From the NCBI RefSeq assembly GCF_000293865.2, contig NZ_ALKN02000006.1, forward strand, positions 1 to 64,000: DNA of 64,000 nt, in the 5' to 3' direction. The notes below the pieces were generated by a model that saw only the letters and a list, made by a program, of their open reading frames with translations, did no database searches and was not told where the DNA came from. This document shows positions 35,256-45,103 of the stretch, piece after piece. The position numbers were made by a program, and so were the translations under genes. Each line of letters opens with the position of its first letter. The first letter of the stretch is position 1. This DNA is from Limnohabitans sp. Rim28 (GTDB taxonomy: Bacteria; Pseudomonadota; Gammaproteobacteria; Burkholderiales; Burkholderiaceae_C).

Positions 35256-36005
35256 TCAGTTCCCGGCCACCGCCGGGTAGGCCTCAGGGTCGAGCCGGTG
35301 CATCTCGGACTCGATCCAAGACTCCACTTCGAGCATCAACTCGTCGGCGCTGCGGCCTTCGCTGGAAATGGCGCGACCGATCGAAATGTCGACGACCCCC
35401 GGTGTTTTCACAAACGCTTTGGTGGGCCAGCAGCGCGCCGAAGTGACCGCAATCGGGATGACGGGGACGCCCGCTGCAATGGCCAGACGCGCACCACCGC
35501 TTTTGTATTCGCCTTTTTGACCGCGCGGGATGCGGGTGCCTTCAGGAAACATGATGACCCACACGCCGTCAGCCATGAGGCGGCGGCCTTGCTGCACCAC
35601 CTTGGCAAAGGCACGCGAGCGCTGCTTGCGGTCGATGTGGATCATGTCCAAACGGCCCATGGCCCAGCCAAAAAAAGGCACGCTGAGCAACTCTTTCTTG
35701 AACACATAAGCCAAAGGGTGCGGCATGATCGCAGGCATCACAAAGGTTTCCCAGGTGGACTGGTGCTTGACCAACAAAACCGCAGGGTCCTTGGTGCCCA
35801 AAGGCAAGTTTTCCATGCCCTGGATGCGGTTTTCAATGCCTAAGATCCAGGTGCCACTGTTCACCGCCAGGCGCAGCCAAGCAGCACAAATCCAGTACAG
35901 GCGCGTGCTGCTGACAAAGTAAGAGACCACCACCACAAACAGCGCCCAAGGCACCACCGTGATGGCCATCCAAAGCACATGGGCAAGCGAGCGAATAAAG
36001 TTCAT
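35256..36005 (-). CDS. plsC: 1-acyl-sn-glycerol-3-phosphate acyltransferase
   Basis: 249 residues. Makes phosphatidic acid from lysophosphatidic acid at the inner membrane. One N-terminal transmembrane helix, then the acyltransferase motif I VKHQSTWETF (H-x4-E in place of the usual H-x4-D) and motif III MFPEGTRIPRGQ. Start ATG 36005. 22 bp after gmhB, within the glyQ-glyS-gmhB-plsC run common in betaproteobacteria. Confidence 0.92.
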   Translation of the reverse strand: MNFIRSLAHVLWMAITVVPWALFVVVVSYFVSSTRLYWICAAWLRLAVNSGTWILGIENRIQGMENLPLGTKDPAVLLVKHQSTWETFVMPAIMPHPLAYVFKKELLSVPFFGWAMGRLDMIHIDRKQRSRAFAKVVQQGRRLMADGVWVIMFPEGTRIPRGQKGEYKSGGARLAIAAGVPVIPIAVTSARCWPTKAFVKTPGVVDISIGRAISSEGRSADELMLEVESWIESEMHRLDPEAYPAVAGN

Positions 36006-36027
36006 GCAGAAGTTGGTCAGGTGGGTT

Positions 36028-36621
36028 TCAAGGACTGACCGTCGGGGCCATGCCGTGCTGCGGGGTGGCAGCGTTGCCCAAGAAATGGTCGACAAAGGCC
36101 GCCAAATCGGCATGGACTTGGGTGTCGGGCGGGAACCCTGCCGGCAAACTGTTGACATCCCCTCGGGCATGGCGTCCGCTCAACACCCAATGCGGCGCAC
36201 AACCGGCGGCCTGTGCCGCCTGCATGTCACGCAGCCTGTCGCCCACATAAGGCACGCCCTTCAGGGCAATGCCATAGCGCTCTTCAATTTGGTGCAGCAA
36301 ACCTGGCGCAGGCTTGCGGCAGTTGCAGCCTTCGTCTGCCGCGTGGGGACAATAAAAAATCGCATCAATCCGCCCCCCCAAAGCGGCCAGAGACTTGAGC
36401 ATGAAGGCGTGCACCGCATTGAGCGCGGCCATGTCAAAAAGCCCACGTCCCAAGCCCGACTGGTTGGTGGCCAACACCACATGGAACCCAGCGTGGTTCA
36501 GGCGGCTGATGGCCTCCAAAGCGCCGGGCAGGGGGTGCCACTCCTCGGGCGATGTGACGAACTCTTCACTGGCCCGGTTGATGGTGCCATCGCGGTCCAA
36601 AATGACGAGCTTGGTGTGCAT
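36028..36621 (-). CDS. gmhB: D-glycero-beta-D-manno-heptose 1,7-bisphosphate 7-phosphatase
   Basis: 197 residues, HAD superfamily. Motif I ILDRDGTIN, ATNQSGLGRG, zinc-binding CPHAADEGCNCRKPAPG and VGDRLRDMQAA are diagnostic of GmhB. It removes the 7-phosphate during ADP-heptose synthesis for the LPS core. Start ATG 36621, 13 bp after glyS. Co-transcribed with glyQ/glyS and plsC. Confidence 0.94.
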   Translation of the reverse strand: MHTKLVILDRDGTINRASEEFVTSPEEWHPLPGALEAISRLNHAGFHVVLATNQSGLGRGLFDMAALNAVHAFMLKSLAALGGRIDAIFYCPHAADEGCNCRKPAPGLLHQIEERYGIALKGVPYVGDRLRDMQAAQAAGCAPHWVLSGRHARGDVNSLPAGFPPDTQVHADLAAFVDHFLGNAATPQHGMAPTVSP

Positions 36622-36634
36622 GGGCGCTTTCCGT

Positions 36635-38767
36635 TCAGGTCGCCAAGCGCGACAAATCGGCCACACGGTTCATGGCCACATGCAGCGATTTGAGCAGGCC
36701 CTGGCGGTTCAGGCGCAGGTCCATTTCTTCGGCGTTGACCATCACGTCGTCAAAGAATGCATCCACCGGGGCGCGCAGCGCAGCCAAGGTTTGCAGGCTG
36801 GCGGTGTAGTCGCCCGCCAAGAACAGCGCCTCGGATTCGGGCAACAACTTTTGCATGGCGGCGTGCAGGCTTTTTTCGGCGTCTTCTTGCAGCAGCGCGG
36901 GGTTGACGTGGGCATCCACCTCACCGGCTTTCTTGAGGATGTTGCCAATGCGCTTATTGGCTGCGGCCAAGGCCGGGCTTTCGGGCAAGGCGGCAAAGGC
37001 GCGCACGGCTGCCAAGAACAAGTTGACCTGACCCAGACGGGCGGGGCGCAGGGCCATGACGGCATCGACCTCTTGCGCGCTGAAGCCATGCTCGCGCAGG
37101 CTGCCAGACAGGCGGTCGTAGAAAAAATCGATCAGCGCTTCAGGATGGCCTGAAATCTTGTCGCCAAACACGGGCACAGACAAAGCCAACAATTCGGGCA
37201 AACCCAAGGCCATGTCTTTTTCGGTCAGCATGCGGATCACACCCAAAGCGTGGCGGCGCAGCGCAAACGGGTCTTTGTCGCCCGTGGGCACGTTGCCAAT
37301 GCCAAACATGCCCACCAAAGTTTCGAGCTTGTCGGCCAGTGCCACCACCAAGCCCACCTTGTTGCGCGGCAACTCATCACCCGCAAAACGGGGTTTGTAA
37401 TGGTCTTCAATCGCCTCGGCCACTTCATTTGAAAGACCATCGTGGCGGGCGTAGTAAGCCCCCATGGTGCCCTGCAACTCAGGGAACTCGCCCACCATGT
37501 CGGTCAAAAGATCCGTCTTGGCCAGGCGTGCAGCCTGTTCGGCTTGCTTGGCCAGCAGTTCACCACCCAGTTGCTGGCCGATGGCTTTGGCGATGGCGCA
37601 GACACGCGCCATGCGTTCGCCTTGCGTGCCCAGCTTGTTGTGGTAAACCACTTTGGACAGACCCTCGACACGCGACTCCAGCGTTTTCTTGCGGTCTTGG
37701 TCAAAGAAAAATTTGGCATCGGCCAGGCGCGGGCGCACCACGCGCTCGTTGCCGCCGATCACGAACGAAGCGTCATCGGGGGTGATGTTGCTGACCACCA
37801 AAAAACGGTTCGTCAGCTTGCCCGATGCGTCGAGCAAGGGAAAGTATTTTTGGTTGGCCTTCATGGTGAGGATCAGGCACTCTTGCGGCACGCCCAAGAA
37901 CTCCTGCTCAAACTGGCAAGTCAACACATTGGGCCGCTCCACCAGCGCGGTCACTTCGTCGAGCAGGGCGTCGTCCTCAATCGGCTGGCAACCGCCACCG
38001 ACTTGGGCTGCAGCGGCTTGCAACTGGCGCACGATCTCGGCGCGACGCTCGGCAAAGCTGGCGATGACTGCGCCATCGCGCTTGAGCAGGTTGTCGTATT
38101 GGTCTGCATGCGGCAGCACCACGGGCGAGACCTTGGCCTCAAAACGATGGCCCTGCGTGCTGTTGCCCGCTGTCAGGCCCAGCGCTTTGACAGGCACCAC
38201 GGTGCTGCCATGCAAAGCGATCAGGCTGTGCGCAGGGCGCACAAAGTTCACACTGCTCCAGCCTGGCAGTTCGCAATCGGTCTCCAGCTGGTACTGCATG
38301 ACTTTGGGAATCGGCAACTTGGCCAGCGCTTCTTCCAAGGCCTTTTGCAAACCGGTTTGCAGCGATGCGCCTTGGACCACGCTGTCATAAAACAAGGCTT
38401 CGGCTTTGCCGTCAGGGGCACGCTTGAGCGCGGCCACAGCGGCAGCCGGGTCGCTCACGTCGGCGCCCAGGGCTTGCAGTTTTTTCAGCAAGGCGGGTGT
38501 GGCGCTGCCGTTGGCATCCAAGCCCACGGCCACCGGCATGAGTTTTTGTTGCACGGCTTTGTCGACCGCTTGTGCGGACACGCCAGTCACATGCGCCGCC
38601 AAACGGCGGGGCGAGGCAAAAGCAGTCACCACCGCATCGGCGGCGGCCAGACCCTGAGCCTTGAGTTGTTCGGCCAGCACGCCTGAGAAGGCAGCGCCCA
38701 ATTTGTTGAGCGCCTTGGGCGGCAGCTCTTCCACAAACAGTTCCACCAGCAGATTTTGTGTCGTCAT
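36635..38767 (-). CDS. glyS: Glycyl-tRNA synthetase beta subunit
   Basis: 710 residues, the usual size. N-terminal NLLVELFVEELPPKAL, central HD-like region, and C-terminal anticodon-binding DALR-like domain (NRQGLLKSLHVAMNRVADLSRLA). With GlyQ it forms the bacterial alpha2beta2 glycyl-tRNA synthetase. 11 bp after glyQ. Confidence 0.97.
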   Translation of the reverse strand: MTTQNLLVELFVEELPPKALNKLGAAFSGVLAEQLKAQGLAAADAVVTAFASPRRLAAHVTGVSAQAVDKAVQQKLMPVAVGLDANGSATPALLKKLQALGADVSDPAAAVAALKRAPDGKAEALFYDSVVQGASLQTGLQKALEEALAKLPIPKVMQYQLETDCELPGWSSVNFVRPAHSLIALHGSTVVPVKALGLTAGNSTQGHRFEAKVSPVVLPHADQYDNLLKRDGAVIASFAERRAEIVRQLQAAAAQVGGGCQPIEDDALLDEVTALVERPNVLTCQFEQEFLGVPQECLILTMKANQKYFPLLDASGKLTNRFLVVSNITPDDASFVIGGNERVVRPRLADAKFFFDQDRKKTLESRVEGLSKVVYHNKLGTQGERMARVCAIAKAIGQQLGGELLAKQAEQAARLAKTDLLTDMVGEFPELQGTMGAYYARHDGLSNEVAEAIEDHYKPRFAGDELPRNKVGLVVALADKLETLVGMFGIGNVPTGDKDPFALRRHALGVIRMLTEKDMALGLPELLALSVPVFGDKISGHPEALIDFFYDRLSGSLREHGFSAQEVDAVMALRPARLGQVNLFLAAVRAFAALPESPALAAANKRIGNILKKAGEVDAHVNPALLQEDAEKSLHAAMQKLLPESEALFLAGDYTASLQTLAALRAPVDAFFDDVMVNAEEMDLRLNRQGLLKSLHVAMNRVADLSRLAT

Positions 38768-38778
38768 GTTGTGCTCCC

Positions 38779-39684
38779 TCAGGCGGCTTTCTTGGGCATT
38801 TGCGCAACCCATTCACGCGGGGCCATCGGGAAGTCCAGACGTTCGCGGCTTTCGTAATAACTCTGGGCCACGCTGCGCGCCAGATTGCGGATGCGGCCGA
38901 TGTAAGCGGCGCGCTCGGTCACGCTGATCGCGCCGCGCGCGTCCAGCAGGTTGAAGGTGTGCGCGGCCTTGAGCACTTGCTCATAGGCGGGCAGCGCCAA
39001 TTGCTGCACGATCAGGTTTTGCGCCTGTTTTTCGTGCGCACCAAAGGCCGTGAACAAGAATTCAGCATCGCTGTGCTCGAAGTTGTAGGTCGACTGCTCC
39101 ACCTCGTTTTGGTGGTACACGTCGCCATAACTCAGGGTATCGGTCCACTTCAGGTTGTAGACGTTGTCCACCCCCTGCAAATACATGGCCAAGCGCTCCA
39201 AGCCGTAGGTGATCTCGCCCGTGATCGGCTTGCAGTCGATACCGCCCACTTGCTGAAAATAGGTGAACTGCGTGACTTCCATACCGTTCAACCAAACTTC
39301 CCAGCCCAGCCCCCAAGCGCCCAGGGTGGGGTTTTCCCAATCGTCTTCGACGAAGCGGATGTCGTTTTTCTTCAGGTCAAAACCCAGTGCCTCCAAGCTG
39401 CCCAAATACAGCGCCAAGATGTTGCTGGGCGCGGGCTTCAAAACCACTTGGTACTGGTAGTAATGCTGCAAGCGGTTGGGGTTGTTGCCATAGCGGCCGT
39501 CCTTGGGGCGGCGGCTGGGCTGCACGTAGGCCGCCTTCCACGGCTCAGGGCCAATGGCGCGCAAAAACGTGGCGGTGTGGCTGGTACCCGCGCCGACTTC
39601 CATGTCGTAGGGCTGGAGCAAGGCGCAGCCCTGGGCGTCCCAGTACTGCTGCAATTTGAGAATGATCTGTTGGAAGGTCAACAT
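38779..39684 (-). CDS. glyQ: Glycyl-tRNA synthetase alpha subunit
   Basis: 301 residues: [36 protein letters not shown] at the start and the class II catalytic core ([25 protein letters not shown]) are textbook GlyQ. It carries the aminoacylation site, charging tRNA-Gly with glycine. First gene of the operon glyQ-glyS-gmhB-plsC-peptidase; a short hairpin lies in its leader at 39696-39714. Confidence 0.97.
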   Translation of the reverse strand: MLTFQQIILKLQQYWDAQGCALLQPYDMEVGAGTSHTATFLRAIGPEPWKAAYVQPSRRPKDGRYGNNPNRLQHYYQYQVVLKPAPSNILALYLGSLEALGFDLKKNDIRFVEDDWENPTLGAWGLGWEVWLNGMEVTQFTYFQQVGGIDCKPITGEITYGLERLAMYLQGVDNVYNLKWTDTLSYGDVYHQNEVEQSTYNFEHSDAEFLFTAFGAHEKQAQNLIVQQLALPAYEQVLKAAHTFNLLDARGAISVTERAAYIGRIRNLARSVAQSYYESRERLDFPMAPREWVAQMPKKAA

Positions 39685-39695
39685 GGCCTGAACGA

Positions 39696-39714
39696 GGCCA
39701 GCAGCGAGCTGGCC
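39696..39714 (-). promoter_or_regulatory. Leader hairpin upstream of glyQ
   Basis: Seven-base arms GGCCAGC and GCTGGCC around AGCGA, ending 12 nt before the glyQ ATG and so overlapping the ribosome-binding region. It could modulate initiation. There is no T-box element: the leader is too short and has no T-box sequence. Confidence 0.35.
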
Positions 39715-39831
39715 AGAGTGAAATGGGCGCAAACTTTGCGCGAACCTTTGATTTTACGGGCTTTGGACCTTGGCCACGCCTGACAAAAGACATCGGCGTG
39801 TGCACCGCCTGTGCCGCGCCAGCCTGTGCCG

Positions 39832-40800
39832 CTAAGCCTTGAAAAAATCCACCGCCCCAGAGAAAGTCACAAACGCTGCCACCGTGGTCACCAGGATGAT
39901 GCGGGCAATGCGCCCGTTGTCGGCGCCCAAGCGCTCGGCCAACAGCGACACATTGCTGGCACTGGGCAAGGCGGCCACCAAGACCATGACCTGCAAGGCA
40001 AAGGGCTCGAGCGGCACACCCCACTGCACCGCGGTCAGGCCCACCAACAAGACCAGTACAGGGTGAACGACCAGTTTGATCACAGCAATCGGCAGGTAAT
40101 CGACCGCACGCAATGGGCCGTCTTCTCGTTCATGTGCCAACATGGCCGAGCGGGCCAAAACCGCCCCGATCGTGAACAAGGCCACAGGTGAAGCGGCATC
40201 GGCCAACAATCCTGCGGTTTTACCCACCGGACCGATCAGCTCCAGGTTCCAGTAGGAAAACGCAGCCCCCGCACTGATGGCCCAAGGCATCGGGTTGCGC
40301 AACACCCCCACCAAGGCCTTGCGCGCCGCAACGGCCGCGCCGTGCTGGCCTGCCGCATCCATGCGAGACAAGGCGACACACAAAGAAGACGTGATGACCA
40401 GGTCGACCACAATGGTCACGATCGCCGGCCCCACAGCTTGGGTGCCCAACAAAGCGACCAACAAAGGCACGCCCATGAAACCGGTATTGGGAAAAGCCGC
40501 CACCAAAGCCCCTAAGGACGCATCGTTCCAGCGCACTCGGCGGTTCAAGCTGATGCCGATGCTCAATGCCACGATCACCAAAGCGCAGAACAAGTAGGTG
40601 AAAAACACCCCGGCATCCAGCAACTGCGCAATGGGCGTGTCAGATCCAAACCGGAACAACATGCATGGCAGCGCAAAAAACAACACAAAGCCATTCAGGC
40701 CGGGGATGGCCTCCAAGGGCAACATGCGCAAGCGGGCGGCAGCGTAGCCGCACAAAACCAGCGCAAAAAACGGAAAAGTGACACGGAAAATTTCTAACAT
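39832..40800 (-). CDS. AEC (auxin efflux carrier) family transporter
   Basis: 322 residues with about ten transmembrane helices in two inverted halves (FFALVLCGYAAARLRMLP..., FPNTGFMGVPLLVALLG, VLVAALPSASNVSLLAERLG). Family members export or import small carboxylates such as malate. Start ATG 40800. Separated by 147 bp from glyQ and divergent from the helicase gene. Substrate unknown. Confidence 0.9.
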   Translation of the reverse strand: MLEIFRVTFPFFALVLCGYAAARLRMLPLEAIPGLNGFVLFFALPCMLFRFGSDTPIAQLLDAGVFFTYLFCALVIVALSIGISLNRRVRWNDASLGALVAAFPNTGFMGVPLLVALLGTQAVGPAIVTIVVDLVITSSLCVALSRMDAAGQHGAAVAARKALVGVLRNPMPWAISAGAAFSYWNLELIGPVGKTAGLLADAASPVALFTIGAVLARSAMLAHEREDGPLRAVDYLPIAVIKLVVHPVLVLLVGLTAVQWGVPLEPFALQVMVLVAALPSASNVSLLAERLGADNGRIARIILVTTVAAFVTFSGAVDFFKA

Positions 40801-40946
40801 GCCCCGATTGTCGGGGTAAACCAGTACGGCCTCCGGCAAAGACCGTCGCACTGCAGACAAGCTTGTTCAGCAACCATCTGGCCTGTGTTCGCCAAGGCTC
40901 AGTCCCGCTATGATGACCCGCTTTGCCCCGATCGCCCACCTCCCCC

Positions 40947-43022
40947 ATGTCAGCCGGACTCAACAACGCCCAACTCGAAGCCGTGAACTTTGTCTCCGGC
41001 CCTTGCCTGGTGTTGGCCGGGGCGGGTTCGGGCAAGACGCGGGTGATCACACACAAGATTGGACGCCTGATCGAAGCCGGGCTGGAGCCCCAACGCATCG
41101 CGGCCATCACCTTCACCAACAAGGCCGCCGCCGAGATGCGCGAGCGGGCCAAGGACCTGATCGGCAAAGCGTCCAAAAATGTGCTGATTTGCACCTTCCA
41201 CGCGCTGGGCGTGCGCATCATGCGCGAGGACGGCGCGGTGCTGGGCCTCAAACCCCAGTTCAGCATCATGGACGCCGACGATGTGACCAGCATCCTGAAA
41301 GACTGCGGCGGCACCACCGACGCGGCCACCGCCCGCCAGTGGCAATGGACCATCAGCCTCTGGAAAAACATGGGGCTGAACGCCGAGCAGGCTGCAGCGC
41401 AAGCACCCGACGACAACGCCCGGGTGATCGCCCGCATCATGGCGCTTTACCAAGAACGCTTGACGGCTTACCAGAGCGTGGACTTTGACGACCTGATCGG
41501 CATGCCCCTGAAGCTGCTGGCCGAGTTTCCTGAGGTGCGTGAGCGCTGGCAAGCCAAAATGGGCCATGTGCTGGTGGATGAATACCAGGACACGAACGCC
41601 ACCCAATACGAGGTGCTGAAGCACTTGGTGGGCGAGCGGGCGCGGTTCACAGCAGTGGGCGACGACGACCAGTCGATTTACGGCTGGCGCGGCGCGACGC
41701 TGGACAACCTCAAACGCCTGCCAGTGGATTTTCCGAAGCTCAAAGTCATCAAGCTGGAGCAAAACTACCGCTCCACCAGCGCCATCTTGCGCGCCGCCAA
41801 CCATGTGATCGAGCCCAACCCCAAGCTCTACCCCAAAACCCTGTTTTCTGAATTGGGCGAGGGCGAGCCGGTGCGCGTGGTCGACGCGGTGAATGAAGAG
41901 CACGAGGCCGACCGGGCCGTGGCCCGCATCCAGTCGATCCGCAGCGGGCATTCACTCGAATCCAAGCACCGCGAGTTCAAGGACTTTGCTGTTCTGTACC
42001 GGGCCAACCACATGGCGCGGCCATTTGAGCAAGCTTTGCGTCGCGCCAACATCCCCTACAAAGTGTCCGGCGGGCAAAGCTTTTTTGACAAGGCCGAGAT
42101 CAAGGACTTGTGCGCCTGGTTCCGCTTGTGGATCAACAACGACGACGACCCGGCATTTTTGCGCGCCATCACCAGCCCCAAACGCGGCATTGGCCACCAG
42201 ACGCTGGGCCAGCTGGGCAGCTTTGCCACGCAATACAAATTGAGTCTGTTTGAAGCCCTCTTTGCGGGCAGCTTGCCCAGCGCGGTCAATGCCCGTGCGG
42301 TCGCGGGCCTGCACGAGTTTGGCCGCTACATCAATGACCTCGAATTCCGCGCCCGCCAGACCTTGGGGAAAACCGATGCGCTGGCTTTCCTGCTGGAGTG
42401 GCTGAAAGAGATCGGCTACGAGTCGCACCTGTACGACGGCGAAGACAACGAAAAAGTGGCTTCAGCCCGCTGGACCAACGTGCTGGAGTTTTGCGACTGG
42501 ATGGCCGGGCGCTGCGGCGGCGAGATCGAAGATGCCACCGGTGCCCAAGCCACTGAGACCAAAAACCTGCTGGACGTGGCACAGACCATCTCGCTGATTT
42601 CCACCCTGAGCGAGCGCGAGAAAGACCAAAACGTGGTGACCCTGTCGACCTTGCACGCCTCCAAGGGTTTGGAGTGGCCCCATGTGATGCTGGTGGGCGT
42701 GAACGAGGGGCTGATGCCCTTCAAGCTGGGCGACGACAACACGACCGAAGGCGCCAGCCAAGAGGGCATTTTGTTGCGGCTGCAGGAAGAACGCCGCCTG
42801 ATGTATGTGGGCATCACCCGCGCCCAGCGCAGCTTGGCCGTGAGCTGGACGAAACGCCGCAAAAAAGGCCGTGAAACCGTGGCCGCCCTGCCGAGCCGAT
42901 TCATTGCCGAGATGCGGCTGGACGAAAACACCACCAAAGAAGACCCGCGCGAAAAGCTCAAGGCGCTGCGCGCCGAATTTGCACAACGCGCCGCCACCGC
43001 TGCAGCTGAGGCCAAACCATGA
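40947..43022 (+). CDS. rep: Rep/UvrD-type ATP-dependent DNA helicase
   Basis: 691 residues, superfamily 1A helicase. Walker A AGAGSGKTRVITHKI, motif II VDEYQDTN, motif III GDDDQSIYGWRGA, motif V TLHASKGLEWPHVMLVG, motif VI YVGITRAQRSLAVSW. The length and start (LNNAQLEAVNFVSGPCLVLAGAG) resemble Rep more than UvrD. It unwinds DNA 3' to 5' at blocked forks. Start ATG 40947. Its stop overlaps the lipoprotein gene (ATGA). Confidence 0.93.
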   Translation: MSAGLNNAQLEAVNFVSGPCLVLAGAGSGKTRVITHKIGRLIEAGLEPQRIAAITFTNKAAAEMRERAKDLIGKASKNVLICTFHALGVRIMREDGAVLGLKPQFSIMDADDVTSILKDCGGTTDAATARQWQWTISLWKNMGLNAEQAAAQAPDDNARVIARIMALYQERLTAYQSVDFDDLIGMPLKLLAEFPEVRERWQAKMGHVLVDEYQDTNATQYEVLKHLVGERARFTAVGDDDQSIYGWRGATLDNLKRLPVDFPKLKVIKLEQNYRSTSAILRAANHVIEPNPKLYPKTLFSELGEGEPVRVVDAVNEEHEADRAVARIQSIRSGHSLESKHREFKDFAVLYRANHMARPFEQALRRANIPYKVSGGQSFFDKAEIKDLCAWFRLWINNDDDPAFLRAITSPKRGIGHQTLGQLGSFATQYKLSLFEALFAGSLPSAVNARAVAGLHEFGRYINDLEFRARQTLGKTDALAFLLEWLKEIGYESHLYDGEDNEKVASARWTNVLEFCDWMAGRCGGEIEDATGAQATETKNLLDVAQTISLISTLSEREKDQNVVTLSTLHASKGLEWPHVMLVGVNEGLMPFKLGDDNTTEGASQEGILLRLQEERRLMYVGITRAQRSLAVSWTKRRKKGRETVAALPSRFIAEMRLDENTTKEDPREKLKALRAEFAQRAATAAAEAKP

Positions 43023-43453
43023 TGAAACCTTTGATCAAGCCCTTTGGCCGCAGACCCGCCATGCTGCTCCTTTCCCTGGCATTGACCGGATGCAACCTGG
43101 CCCTGAGCCCGCCTGACTGTCCGCCAGGCCAGTTGCTTGGGGCCGACAAGCTGCTGGGCCACTGGACTGTGCAATTGGCAGGTGCAGCCCAACCCTGGGC
43201 CTTGAGCTTGTCCCCACACCCAGAGCACCAGGGCAGCCTGCGCGGCGAACTGCGACAAGGCGACCAGCGCTACCCGGTGGTGGCCGATCTGGAGGGTCGC
43301 GAGTTCACGATGGAGGAATCACACGACGGGCAACGCATAGCCGCCACATGGTTGGGCACTGCGGTGCACGGCCATTGTGGTCGCTGGGTGCAGGGTGAGC
43401 GAGTGGTCACAAACCAAGCTGCTGAGGGCTTTTCCATGAGGCGCGCCCCGTGA
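43019..43453 (+). CDS. Putative lipoprotein
   Basis: 144 residues. Signal peptide with lipobox LALTGC (Cys about 25), then a small beta-rich body starting LLGHWTVQL and carrying a second half with CGRW. The pattern vaguely recalls AprI/Omp19-type protease-inhibitor barrels, but I cannot confirm it. Coupled by ATGA to the helicase gene and about 90 bp before tonB. Confidence 0.65.
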   Translation: MMKPLIKPFGRRPAMLLLSLALTGCNLALSPPDCPPGQLLGADKLLGHWTVQLAGAAQPWALSLSPHPEHQGSLRGELRQGDQRYPVVADLEGREFTMEESHDGQRIAATWLGTAVHGHCGRWVQGERVVTNQAAEGFSMRRAP

Positions 43454-43544
43454 CAAAGTCTGGGTCAGTGTCTTTGCAAGCCGTGGGGTCAAAGACCGTG
43501 CTTTTCACGCAAAATACAGCCGAACTCAGCCTTTGCCATCCTTC

Positions 43545-44258
43545 ATGCAGTCCGCCTCTTTCCAACTGACCCGCCCCAAGCGCCCACTGGCCGGTTGGGC
43601 TTGGGTGCTTGTTCTGCATGCCCTGCTGTTTTGGGCTGTGCATGTGGGCTTGACGCGCGACGTGGTGCAAAAAATGCCGACGGTGGTTCAAGCGCTGTTG
43701 CTCAGCGACACCCGACCAGCAACCCCGCCGCCGGCGGCACCACCGCCCCCAACGCCCTCACCGCCGCCGCCCACACCCCAGCCTGTCAAGCCGGCCCCGA
43801 CACCAGCGCCTGTTGCACCTCCTGTGACACCCGCGCCGGCCGCCGAGTTACCGGCCATCAGCACACCCGCCCCGACCCCAACGGGCTTGACCGCGTCAGC
43901 CCCTGCGGCGCCCCCAGCTGCACCGCCTGTCGCCCCCCCCGTGACGGCAGCACCCACCCGCGCCACATCACCCGCCCCTGCGCGCACAGCTGCAGGTGTG
44001 AATGTCAACCAATGCGAAAAGCCGGAGTATCCGAGTGCGTCCCGCCGCCTTGAAGAGGAGGGCACTGTTGCATTGCGCTTCTTGGTGGGTGTGGATGGCA
44101 AAGTGCTTCAATCCGAGATCGAAAAAAGCTCTGGCTTCAAGCGGCTCGATGAAGCCGCCAGATTGGGTTTGTCCAAATGCCAATTCCGTCCCGCTTTGCT
44201 CGATGGCAAACCCGAGCAAGCCTGGGCCAGCATGAAATACACCTGGCGCCTCGAATGA
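43545..44258 (+). CDS. tonB: TonB energy-transducing protein
   Basis: 237 residues. An N-terminal transmembrane anchor (WAWVLVLHALLFWAVHVGL), a long Pro/Ala/Thr-rich periplasm-spanning segment (about residues 55-150) and a C-terminal TonB domain (CEKPEYPSASRRLEEEGTVALRFLVGVDGKVLQSEIEKSSG). Transmits proton-motive force to outer-membrane receptors with ExbB/ExbD encoded downstream. ATG 43545 preferred to an in-frame TTG at 43533. Confidence 0.92.
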   Translation: MQSASFQLTRPKRPLAGWAWVLVLHALLFWAVHVGLTRDVVQKMPTVVQALLLSDTRPATPPPAAPPPPTPSPPPPTPQPVKPAPTPAPVAPPVTPAPAAELPAISTPAPTPTGLTASAPAAPPAAPPVAPPVTAAPTRATSPAPARTAAGVNVNQCEKPEYPSASRRLEEEGTVALRFLVGVDGKVLQSEIEKSSGFKRLDEAARLGLSKCQFRPALLDGKPEQAWASMKYTWRLE

Positions 44259-44329
44259 ACCCGTACGCTTCCACAACCCCACACACGTCCACCCCACACC
44301 CCATGTCAAAGCCACAAGGACCCGCTCGC

Positions 44330-45103
44330 ATGCTCACCCATTTCAGAACCGCTCTGGCCCACCTGCTGCTTGGTTTGGGCATGCTGATGACCCACAACAG
44401 CTGGGCATCCACACCCACACCCGCCACCTTGACGCCCTCTGCCACGCCAGAAAACCCCTATGGCCTGGGCGCCTTGTGGGCACAAGGGGACGCAGTGGCC
44501 AAGATCACCTTGCTGATTTTGGTGCTGATGAGCATGGGCAGCTGGTTTGTGATCGCGACCAAATACCTCGAGCAATCCAAGCTGCTGAAATTGGCAGCGG
44601 CCACACAGGCCAGCTTCAAGCAAGCGGCATCGGTGCGACAAGCGGCTGATGCCCTCGACACCACCAGCCCGTTTCGCTTCATTGCAGAAAAAGGCCTTGA
44701 AGGCGCTGCCCAACACCCGGGCCTGCACGACACCGTGGACTTCAATGCCTGGGTGGTGATGAGCCTGCAACGCGCGATGACCACCGTGCAAAGCCGCTTG
44801 CAAGACGGGTTGGCTGTGTTGGCCACTGTGGGCTCCACCGCGCCCTTTGTCGGTTTGTTCGGCACGGTGTGGGGCATCTACCATGCGCTGGTCAAAATCG
44901 GCATGTCTGGTCAAGCCAGCATCGACAAAGTCGCGGGTCCCGTCGGAGAGGCGCTCATCATGACGGCCATTGGTTTGGCCGTGGCCGTGCCTGCGGTGTT
45001 GGGCTACAACTGGTTGGTGCGTCGCAACAAGGCTGTGATGGAAGAAATCAACGCCTTTGGTGCCGATGTGCACGCGGCCCTGCTCGCTTCGGCCAAACGC
45101 TGA
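44330..45103 (+). CDS. exbB: ExbB/TolQ/MotA proton channel protein
   Basis: 257 residues. Start ATG 44330 follows AAGGA at 44316-44320, the best ribosome site; earlier in-frame ATGs are 44255 (overlapping the tonB stop) and 44303. A signal-like N-terminus (LLLGLGMLMTHNSWA) precedes three helices, with TVGSTAPFVGLFGTVWGIYHALVKIG typical of ExbB. With ExbD it forms the proton channel powering TonB. Overlaps exbD1 by one base. Confidence 0.92.
   Translation: MLTHFRTALAHLLLGLGMLMTHNSWASTPTPATLTPSATPENPYGLGALWAQGDAVAKITLLILVLMSMGSWFVIATKYLEQSKLLKLAAATQASFKQAASVRQAADALDTTSPFRFIAEKGLEGAAQHPGLHDTVDFNAWVVMSLQRAMTTVQSRLQDGLAVLATVGSTAPFVGLFGTVWGIYHALVKIGMSGQASIDKVAGPVGEALIMTAIGLAVAVPAVLGYNWLVRRNKAVMEEINAFGADVHAALLASAKR

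Noticed and set aside
37442-38686. 414-codon open frame opposite glyS
   Set aside because: glyS is unmistakable; the opposite frame has no domain or start signal.
39685-39831. T-box or glycine riboswitch upstream of glyQ
   Set aside because: The leader is too short, and neither the T-box sequence nor tandem glycine aptamers are present.
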